64,000 nt of DNA from CAVRGQ01 sp963720785 (GTDB taxonomy: Bacteria > Actinomycetota > Acidimicrobiia > IMCC26256 > DASPTH01), in contig CAVRGQ010000004.1 in assembly GCA_963720785.1 (NCBI GenBank), positions 744,001-808,000 of the forward strand, written 5' to 3'. This document shows, in pieces, positions 33,796 through 40,197 of the stretch. Made by a program: the position numbers and the translations under genes. Each line of letters begins with the position of its first letter. The first letter of the stretch is position 1. Under the pieces are notes generated by a model that was not told the DNA's origin, did no database searches, and saw only the letters and a program-made list of their open reading frames with translations.

Positions 33796-35035
33796 TCCCG
33801 CTCGAGGAGGTGCGCGCCACCGTGCTCGGGCGGGTCGTGCCGCTCGAGGTGGTGGAGGTTCCCATCCGCGACGCGCTCGGCCTCGTGCTTGCCGAGCAGG
33901 TCACCGCACCCGACGCGGTACCGCCGTTCCCCAACACCGCGATGGACGGGTACGCGGTGCGCGCCGCCGACACGCACGGCGCCTCCGAGGAGTCGCCGGT
34001 GCGCCTGCGCGTGGTGGGCGACCTCCCCGCCGGGCACGCGCCCACGGTTGCGGTGGGACCGGGCGAGGCGATCCGGATCATGACCGGCGCGCCGATGCCC
34101 GACGGCGCCGATGCCATCGTGATCGTCGAGCTCACCGCCCGCGCCGACAAGGACGACACGGGCGACGACGGTGTGCTCGTGCAGCGACCGTCCGAGCCCG
34201 GCCGGCACGTGCGCGCCGCGGGTGGCGACCTGCGCGCCGGCGAGGTGGTGTTCGAACCGGGCACCGTGTTGCGGCCCGCGCACATCGGAGTGCTCGCCAC
34301 CGTCGACGCGCAGTCCGTGCGCGTGCACCGTCGCGCGTGGTGGGTGTGCTCTCCACCGGCGACGAGCTCGTGGCGTCGGGTCCGCTCGCGCCGGGCAAGA
34401 TCCGCGACTCGAACCGACCGATGCTGCTGTCGCTCGCGGCCGACGCGGGCGCCACGGTGATCGACCTCGGTTCCGCGAAGGACGACGAGCTCGCGATGAC
34501 CGCCACCCTCGACGCCGCGATCGCCGACTGCGACGTCGTGCTCACGAGCGGCGGCGTGTCGGTGGGCGACTACGACTTCGTCAGCGCCGCGCTCGAGCGC
34601 ATCGCGGCCGCCGATCCGACCGGTGCGTCGGTGGTCGAGTGGTACCAGGTGGCGATCAAGCCCGCGAAGCCCCTGTGCATCGCGACGGTGCGCGGCACGT
34701 CGGTGTTCGGCCTCCCGGGCAACCCCGTGTCGTCGATGGTGAGCTTCGAGTTGTTCGCGCGCCCGGCGTTGCGCTCGATGATGGGCCATGCCGACCCGTT
34801 CCGCCCCGAGGTGCTCGCGATCGTCGACGGCGGCCTCGACCGTCGGCCCGACGGCAAGGTGCACTTCGACCGCGTGCGCGTGCGCGTCGAGGCCGGCCGT
34901 TACGTGGTGTCGGGCGTGCGCAACCAGGAGAGCAACGCGCTGGCGTCGTCCGCGATGGCGGAGGGTCTCGCGATCCTCCCCGACGGCGACGGCGTGCCCG
35001 ACGGCGGCGAGGTCGCGGTCCTGCTCTTCACCTGA
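33792..35035 (+). CDS. moeA: Molybdopterin molybdenumtransferase MoeA (frameshifted)
   Basis: About 414-aa enzyme that inserts molybdate into adenylylated molybdopterin. Visible: PFPNTAMDGYAVRAADT, the MPT-binding MTGAPMPDGADAIV, and in the second frame VVGVLSTGDELV, SGGVSVGDYDFV and FGLPGNPVSSMVSF. The frame is lost near 34337, where one G seems missing; restoring it reads HRRAVVGVLSTGDELV. Unlike the other frameshifts here this is a deletion. The GTG start overlaps galU's stop; a strong terminator follows. MoaA and MoaC are close by on the same strand. Confidence 0.9.
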
Positions 35036-35048
35036 CGGCCGAGAATTG

Positions 35049-35081
35049 ACGAGCGCCCGGGGGACGGCCCCGGGCGCTCGT
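35049..35081 (+). terminator. Strong terminator after moeA
   Basis: A 14-bp perfect GC-rich stem (35049-35062 with 35068-35081) with a GACGG loop, followed by GTTT, 13 bases after the moeA stop. It probably ends the plsY-galU-moeA transcript and may also block the convergent small gene. Confidence 0.9.
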
Positions 35082-35153
35082 GTTTCCCAGCCCGCCCCTC
35101 GGCGGATCGCGCGGCCCCCACGATCGCGCGGCTCCGCCGGGATCCGGACGGCT

Positions 35154-35423
35154 TCAGCCGTTCGACACGACACAGTCCCCCGGGATGGTGTCGGGGAGTT
35201 GGCCGGTGGGGACCCGCACTGCGACGGACGACGTGATCGACACGTCGCCGTTGGTCTCCACACCGTTCCTGCACTCCACGACCGTCGTCGTGCCGTTGGT
35301 ACCGCCGGTGCTCGCTCCGGAGGGGATCGCCGCGGCGGTGATGCCGATCGACGCCACTCCGAAAGCGACGCTGCCCGCCAGGACGCCCCACTTCTTGCCC
35401 CGGAACTTCGTGCTTCCCGCCAT
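35154..35423 (-). CDS. Small secreted protein with two cysteines
   Basis: 89-aa exported protein of no family known to me. A signal peptide (KFRGKKWGVLAGSVAFGVAS followed by an AAA-type cleavage region near residue 33) is followed by about 55 residues rich in Thr, Val and Gly, with one Cys in VVECRNG and one in GDCVVSNG, suited to a single disulphide. The ATG at 35423 is the first that gives a signal peptide. A long structured leader with a terminator-like hairpin lies directly upstream. Small size, export and an attenuator-like leader suggest a tightly controlled surface or extracellular protein. Confidence 0.75.
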   Translation of the reverse strand: MAGSTKFRGKKWGVLAGSVAFGVASIGITAAAIPSGASTGGTNGTTTVVECRNGVETNGDVSITSSVAVRVPTGQLPDTIPGDCVVSNG

Positions 35424-35449
35424 GGTGTTGACCTTCCCGGAAAACAGAC

Positions 35450-35535
35450 AACCGGCCTCCCCCTTCGTTGCAAAGGGTGGGGCCGGTTTCGCTCTGGCTC
35501 CCCGCAGACTCAAGCGACCAGTTCATCGCCTGCGG
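35450..35535 (-). promoter_or_regulatory. Structured leader / attenuator-like element of the small secreted protein
   Basis: On the minus strand two elements precede the gene. First is a bent hairpin: CTGCGG/CCGCAG outer (35530-35535, 35502-35507) and GCGA/TCGC inner (35526-35529, 35514-35517). Second is a long hairpin with AACCGGCC/GGCCGGTT ends (35481-35488, 35450-35457) and an inner CCCTTT/AAGGG stem, followed by TGTCTGTTTT. The second looks like an intrinsic terminator 27 bases before the start codon, so expression would need readthrough. No known riboswitch class fits. The rest of the gap to 35829 shows only C-rich near-repeats of TTCCCGGG around 35775-35800 and the moaA -10 box. Confidence 0.6.
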
Positions 35536-35829
35536 ATCAAAGCCTCCCCGAGATGGTGGTGGCGGTGCCGTTGTTCCTGTTCGGTGGTGCTCCTGGTGTT
35601 GGGTTCCCAGCCCGGCTACCAGCAGTGCTCAGTCAACCACGGAGAGTGGTCACTGTCAAGCGCGCGGAAAAAATTCCTCGGGCGCGCCGGTCGTCCCTCT
35701 CCATCGGCCCGCCCGGACCCGCACCTTGAGCCAATTTCCGGGCCATTTCCCAGGTCACCTCCCGTGCTGTTTCCCGGGCTGCTTCCCGGGCCAATTCCCG
35801 ATGGGCAGCGGACGCCTACCCTGGGGCGC

Positions 35830-36852
35830 ATGGAGCCGCTGATCGATCCGCACGGCCGTCGCGTGACGGACCTCCGGGTGTCGATCACCGACCGCTGCAA
35901 TTTCCGCTGCACCTACTGCATGCCCGCCGAGGGCATGGACTGGCTGGCTCGCGGCGACCTCCTCACCTACGAGGAGCAGGCTCGTGTGGTGCGGGTGTGC
36001 GTGGAGCGGTACGGCTTCGAGTCGGTCCGCATCACCGGGGGTGAGCCCACCGTGCGGGCCCACCTGCCCCGCCTCGTCGCGATGCTCGCCCCCCTCGGCG
36101 TCGACATCGCGATGACCACCAACGGCGTGAAGCTCCCCGAGATGGTGCACGACCTCGCCGACGCGGGGCTGCGGCGCATCAACGTGTCGCTCGACTCCCT
36201 GCGCCCCGACGTGTTCCGCGAGCTCACCCGGCGTGACGACCTCGGCCGCGTGCTCGCCGGCATCGACGCGGCGCTGGATGCCGGCCTCTCGCCGGTCAAG
36301 GTGAACTGCGTGGTGATGCGCGGCATCAACGACGACGAGGTCGTCGACCTCGCCCGCTTCGGCCGCGAGCGGGGCGTGGGCGTGCGCTTCATCGAGTTCA
36401 TGCCCCTCGACGCCGACGGGGCATGGACCCGCGATCGTGTCGTGCCCGCACAGGAGATCCTCGAGCGCATCCACGCCGAGTTCCCGCTCGAGGAGGTGCC
36501 CGTCGCCGGGGTGCGCAGCGAGCACATCGAACCGGCCGAGCGCTTCCGCTACGCCGACGGCATCGGCGACGTCGGCGTGATCGCCAGCGTCACCGAGCCC
36601 TTCTGCGACCACTGCGACCGCATCCGCATGACCGCCGAGGGCAAGTTGCGCACCTGCCTCTTCGCGCTCGAGGAGTTCGACCTCCGCGAGATCATGCGCA
36701 GCGGGACGGAACACGGAGCGTCCGACACCGAGATCGACGACCGCCTCGCCGCGGAGATCGCGCGGGCCGTCGGGCGGAAGTGGGCCGGCCATCGCATCGG
36801 CCAGGTCGACTTCATCCGGCCCGACCGCTCGATGAGCCAGATCGGCGGCTGA
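35830..36852 (+). CDS. moaA: GTP 3',8-cyclase MoaA
   Basis: 340-aa radical SAM enzyme starting molybdenum-cofactor synthesis from GTP. The N-terminal cluster motif is CNFRCTYC (CxxxCxxC); the C-terminal cluster cysteines are in PFCDHCDRIRMTAEGKLRTC, and the protein ends in the conserved Gly-Gly (SQIGG). The ATG at 35830 has TACCCT seven bases upstream (35817-35822). It is separated from moaC by an unrelated lipoprotein gene, so the mo cluster is loose: moeA, moaA, x, moaC. Confidence 0.97.
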   Translation: MEPLIDPHGRRVTDLRVSITDRCNFRCTYCMPAEGMDWLARGDLLTYEEQARVVRVCVERYGFESVRITGGEPTVRAHLPRLVAMLAPLGVDIAMTTNGVKLPEMVHDLADAGLRRINVSLDSLRPDVFRELTRRDDLGRVLAGIDAALDAGLSPVKVNCVVMRGINDDEVVDLARFGRERGVGVRFIEFMPLDADGAWTRDRVVPAQEILERIHAEFPLEEVPVAGVRSEHIEPAERFRYADGIGDVGVIASVTEPFCDHCDRIRMTAEGKLRTCLFALEEFDLREIMRSGTEHGASDTEIDDRLAAEIARAVGRKWAGHRIGQVDFIRPDRSMSQIGG

Positions 36853-36957
36853 ACGCCGGCGGATGCACGCGGGCGGATGAACACGGGGGTGCGCCGCCGT
36901 TCCCTCCCCAACTTGTGCTGCTCTCCAATTTTGGGGTTGCCGTCGTAGCATTCTCCC

Positions 36958-37818
36958 GTGCGACGGCGGGATTTCTGCTTCATCATGGTGGTCCTCGCGC
37001 TCGCCCTGGCGCTGACGGGGTGTGATCTCGGGCGCCCCTGGCCCGGCCCGCCAGCCGCGCTCCACGACCAGCACGCCCTGCTGATGATCGGCGACTCCCT
37101 CGTCGGGCAGACCGACACCGAGTTGCCCGCGGCGTTCGACCGCGCCGGGCTCAACGTCGACGTCATCGACGCCCACGTCAACGCGAGCGGCCTGCTCGGT
37201 CCTGTCGGCGACGCCCCCGACGCGCTCGCATGGGTGCAGGAGCAGGTGGCCGCCCACCCGGAGGCCGGCACCGTCGTCATCGAGTGGGGTGGTGCGTGTG
37301 GGATCGCGTGCGACCCCACCGAACCCGAATTCGTGGAGTACGGCTCGCCGGCGTTCTTCGCGCAGTGGACCGCGAACGCCCACGCCGTCATCGACTGGCT
37401 GCGCGCGCAGGGCAAGCTCGTCGTGTGGGCGGTGACCCCTCCCTTCGGCGTCGACGTCGCGGGCGGCACCACGTCGCAGCTGCGCGTCGACGTTGCCGCG
37501 CAGCTCGCGGCGCTCGACCGCACCGACTTCTCCGTGCGCGCCGGAGGGACCGTCGTCGACTGGTCGGCCTCGCTGACGAACCTGTTCGACCAGTACCGCA
37601 CCGACCTGGTCTACGACGGCACCCGGCACACGGTCCGCACGACGGATCTCGTCCATCTCACCGCCGACGGCGCGACGCGCACGTCGGTGTGGACGGTCAA
37701 GGCACTCGCGGATCTCTGGGCCGCCCACCCGGGGATCGGCACGTCCGGGTCGCTCGCTGCCTCACAGGTGACCGAAGCGGGGGATCCGGTCACCCTCGAC
37801 GTCCCTCCGGGGCTCTGA
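36958..37818 (+). CDS. SGNH/GDSL-type lipoprotein
   Basis: 286-aa exported protein. A lipobox LTGC at about residue 22 follows a hydrophobic stretch. The mature protein has the SGNH block I serine (LLMIGDSLVGQ), a block with VIEWGGACG, and the C-terminal DLVHLTADG where the catalytic Asp and His would lie. SGNH proteins hydrolyse or O-acetylate polysaccharide esters. A GTG start at 36958 with TAGCAT six bases upstream (36946-36951) suggests a leaderless message. It lies between moaA and moaC without a visible functional link. Confidence 0.8.
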   Translation: MRRRDFCFIMVVLALALALTGCDLGRPWPGPPAALHDQHALLMIGDSLVGQTDTELPAAFDRAGLNVDVIDAHVNASGLLGPVGDAPDALAWVQEQVAAHPEAGTVVIEWGGACGIACDPTEPEFVEYGSPAFFAQWTANAHAVIDWLRAQGKLVVWAVTPPFGVDVAGGTTSQLRVDVAAQLAALDRTDFSVRAGGTVVDWSASLTNLFDQYRTDLVYDGTRHTVRTTDLVHLTADGATRTSVWTVKALADLWAAHPGIGTSGSLAASQVTEAGDPVTLDVPPGL

Positions 37819-37848
37819 TCCGGCATTTCCCCACGTAGACTCACCCAC

Positions 37849-38352
37849 ATGTCGGCCTCGGAGTTCACGCATCTCGACCCGCTGGGCCGTGCCCGCATGG
37901 TCGACGTCACCGCGAAGGACGCGACGCACCGGCGGGCGGTCGCCCGTTGTCGCGTCTACATGGAGTCCGACACCGCGGCGAAGATCGCCTCGGGCGCGAT
38001 CACCAAGGGCGACGTGCTCGCGGTGGCCCGCGTGGCGGGCATCCAGGCGGCGAAGCAGGCCTCGAACCTGCTGCCGCTGTGCCACCCGCTGCTGGTGGGC
38101 TCCGTCTACGTGAACTTCCGCATCGAGGACGCCCACGTGGAGGTCGAGGCCCAGGTCGACACCGTCGACCGCACCGGCGTGGAGATGGAGGCCCTCACCG
38201 CCTGCGCGGTGGCGGCGCTCAACATCTACGACATGTGCAAGTCGATCGACCGGGGGATGACGATCGGCGACCTCCAACTCTGGGAGAAGACGGGGGGCCG
38301 TTCGGGCACCTTCCGCCGTCCCGGGGTCGACGACCTCGACCTCGACCGTTAG
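37849..38352 (+). CDS. moaC: Cyclic pyranopterin monophosphate synthase MoaC
   Basis: 167-aa second enzyme of molybdopterin synthesis, acting on the MoaA product. Family motifs: ARMVDVTAKDATHRRAVA, AKQASNLLPLCHPLL, and TGVEMEALTACAVAALNIYD with MCKSIDRGM. The ATG at 37849 has TAGACT seven bases upstream (37836-37841). The 193-base gap after it (38353-38545) holds no clear gene or terminator. Confidence 0.97.
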   Translation: MSASEFTHLDPLGRARMVDVTAKDATHRRAVARCRVYMESDTAAKIASGAITKGDVLAVARVAGIQAAKQASNLLPLCHPLLVGSVYVNFRIEDAHVEVEAQVDTVDRTGVEMEALTACAVAALNIYDMCKSIDRGMTIGDLQLWEKTGGRSGTFRRPGVDDLDLDR

Positions 38353-38545
38353 CCCGGCTGGGATGTGGAGCCTCGCGGAGGCCCGCATCCCTGGCCCATG
38401 GCCGCCTGTGGGGGCCGCATCGACGTCGGCGGGCCCGGTTCGCTAGGGTCGACCGGAGCGAAACGCGCGGTGTACGGGTCCCTGACGGGAACCGAGCCGA
38501 CGGGTAATTTCCGAAGCGAGCGGACGAACGACGGGGGCGAGCGCC

Positions 38546-39148
38546 TTGACGATCGCAGTCATCCTGATCCTCGGCATCCTCTGGGTGGCGGTGCTGGTAC
38601 CGCCGATCATGCGGGCCCGTGGCCAGCAGGGTCACGGAGGGAGCGGGATCGGTGACTTCACCCACCGGCTGGCGTCGGTGGGGCGGACGCTGGGCCATCG
38701 TGACCGTCGGTCGCACGGCACGGGCACGCGGCCCCTCTACGTGCCCACCGGCCCGGCGGCCAACTACGGCGCGTCCGGCGGGATGGTCCCCGGCGGCATG
38801 AACGCCCAGCAGAAGCGGCGTCGCGACGTCCTGCTCGTGCTCGGTGGCGCGGCCGGTTTCACGCTGCTGCTCGCGCTCTTCACCCGCAGCACCATGTTCA
38901 TCGCGCTCTTCCTCGTCGCCGCCGCGGCGCTCGGGGGCTACGTGTACCTGCTCCTGCAGTACAAGCAGCGCGCGCAGGAGCGCACCACCAAGGTGCGCTA
39001 CCTCGATGCGGAGTACCGCAACGACGCTCCCTCCTACGCCACTCCCGTGTCGTCCTACGGCGGTTCGTACGCGTCGTCCCTCGCCGACGACGCCGGTGAG
39101 TCGGCCAGCACGCGCATCGTTCCGCTCCGCCAGACCGCCGCGCGCTAG
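38546..39148 (+). CDS. Hypothetical actinobacterial membrane protein
   Basis: 200-aa protein with one N-terminal membrane segment (TIAVILILGILWVAVLVPP), a basic Gly/Arg-rich loop, then two more segments (VLLVLGGAAGFTLLLALFT; MFIALFLVAAAALGGYVYLL) and a Ser/Tyr-rich cytoplasmic tail. This topology, N-terminal helix, flexible loop, helical pair, is common in unnamed actinobacterial division-neighbourhood proteins, but no function can be given. Start TTG at 38546 has only a weak GGGGGCGAG upstream. Confidence 0.7.
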   Translation: MTIAVILILGILWVAVLVPPIMRARGQQGHGGSGIGDFTHRLASVGRTLGHRDRRSHGTGTRPLYVPTGPAANYGASGGMVPGGMNAQQKRRRDVLLVLGGAAGFTLLLALFTRSTMFIALFLVAAAALGGYVYLLLQYKQRAQERTTKVRYLDAEYRNDAPSYATPVSSYGGSYASSLADDAGESASTRIVPLRQTAAR

Positions 39149-39160
39149 CGGCCCGGGCGA

Positions 39161-39799
39161 GTGGACCACTCGGCCCAGATCGCCGCTGCCGGCATCGCGG
39201 CCCAAGCGGTCCTCGAGCAGAAGCACGAAGCACGCGAGGTCACGCTCAGCGCGTCACGCCGGGCCATTCGTTCCTGCGCCACTGCGATCCGCGCCGTCCA
39301 CCGGCGCGAGCTGCGTGAAGCACGTGAGCTGATCGCCGTCGCCGCCGCGTATCTCGCGGAAGCGGAGTCGGTGCTCGACGGCCATCCCGACGTCCGCTAC
39401 GCGGGCTTCCTCCACGACGCCAAGAAGGAGTTCGTGGAGGCCAACCTCACGCTCGCATTCGTCGCCGACCTGCCGGTGCCCACCGCCGACGAGCTCGGCG
39501 TGGAGGTGCAGGCCTACCTCAACGGCATGGCCGAAGCCGCAAGTGAGCTGCGCCGCCAGGCGCTCGACTGCCTCCGCCGCGACGACTTCGTCGAGGCCGA
39601 GCGACTCCTCGGTGTGATGGACGCGGTCTACGGGCTGCTGATCGCTGTCGACTACCCCGAGGCGCTCACCGGCGGCCTGCGCCGCAGCACCGACGCGCTG
39701 CGCGGCGTGCTCGAGCGCACCCGGGCCGACGTCACCACGGCCCTCGTGGCGTCACGCCTCCGCGAAGCGGTCGAACGGGCGATGCCGGCGACGGAGTGA
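39161..39799 (+). CDS. Translin-family protein
   Basis: 212-aa all-helical protein resembling the translin/TRAX family. The order of features fits: SASRRAIRSCATAIRAVHRR, a DAKKEFVEANLTLAFV helix (the VEA-type translin segment), LGVEVQAYLNGMAEAASELR and the C-terminal LLIAVDYPEALTGGLRRSTD. Eukaryotic translin with TRAX is an RNA-binding nuclease complex; prokaryotic members are less studied. A GTG start at 39161 follows the previous stop by 12 bases. A tRNA gene lies 67 bases downstream. Confidence 0.8.
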   Translation: MDHSAQIAAAGIAAQAVLEQKHEAREVTLSASRRAIRSCATAIRAVHRRELREARELIAVAAAYLAEAESVLDGHPDVRYAGFLHDAKKEFVEANLTLAFVADLPVPTADELGVEVQAYLNGMAEAASELRRQALDCLRRDDFVEAERLLGVMDAVYGLLIAVDYPEALTGGLRRSTDALRGVLERTRADVTTALVASRLREAVERAMPATE

Positions 39800-39866
39800 C
39801 CGACTCGGCGACCGGTCTTCGACCGGGGCCCGGTGAAAGTCGGGTGGTAATCTCTCGTCTTCCAAC

Positions 39867-39940
39867 GGGGGTGTAGCTCAGCCCGGTAGAGCGCTACGTT
39901 CGCAACGTAGAAGTCGTGGGTTCAAGTCCCATCACCTCCA
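39867..39940 (+). tRNA. tRNA-Ala (anticodon CGC)
   Basis: 74-nt cloverleaf: acceptor GGGGGTG with CACCTCC, D arm GCTC/GAGC, anticodon stem CTACG/CGTAG with loop TTCGCAA (anticodon CGC), T arm GTGGG/CCCAT with TTCAAGT loop. The acceptor has the G3-U70 pair that marks alanine tRNA. The 3' CCA is not encoded. A TAATCT box lies 14 bases upstream (39847-39852). It reads GCG codons, frequent in this GC-rich genome. Confidence 0.95.
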
Positions 39941-40029
39941 CTCCGGGTGCTTCCCGGGTGCACGTCGAGGTCCTGTCTGGTGTGCTGCATGCTCGCCGGG
40001 CAGGACTTCTGTCGTCGGTTAGTGTGGTC

Positions 40030-40133
40030 GCGGTTGAAGGGGAGTAGCCCGTCATCCGAGTGATCGACATGCTGGTGCCCCGTGGCACCCGGTCCTCGGG
40101 CCTTCTCGTGAGGTGGGCGAGACCTTCGATCCA
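40030..40133 (+). promoter_or_regulatory. yybP-ykoY manganese riboswitch
   Basis: The two conserved halves are present: AAGGGGAGTAGC (40037-40048) and AGGTGGGCGAGACCTT (40111-40126), joined by closing helix P1 (GGTTGAAGG with CCTTCGATCC) and with extra hairpins between, including GGTGCCCC... type pairing. This class senses Mn2+ and usually turns on manganese exporters. It ends about 65 bases before a P-type ATPase gene. Upstream, GTCCTG (39970-39975) and CAGGAC (40001-40006) can form another hairpin. Confidence 0.88.
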
Positions 40134-40197
40134 GCACTGAGGTGCCGGGTCGGGTCTCGTCGAGTTCCGTCCGGCAATCTCCGGGAGGACGGACCAC

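Noticed and set aside
35424..35660. c-di-GMP (GEMM), c-di-AMP (ydaO) or Moco riboswitch
   Set aside because: Isolated words such as AAAGCC or GGGGAGCC match, but the ordered conserved cores do not; I keep it as an unclassified leader.
38353..38545. ydaO-type c-di-AMP riboswitch before the TTG-started membrane protein
   Set aside because: CGGGAACC and CGGGTAATTT vaguely resemble parts of the core, but the 3' conserved portion would not fit before the start codon.
39941..40197. An integrated element at the tRNA-Ala 3' end
   Set aside because: No integrase, no repeat of the tRNA 3' end seen downstream, and the following sequence is explained by the Mn riboswitch and ATPase gene.
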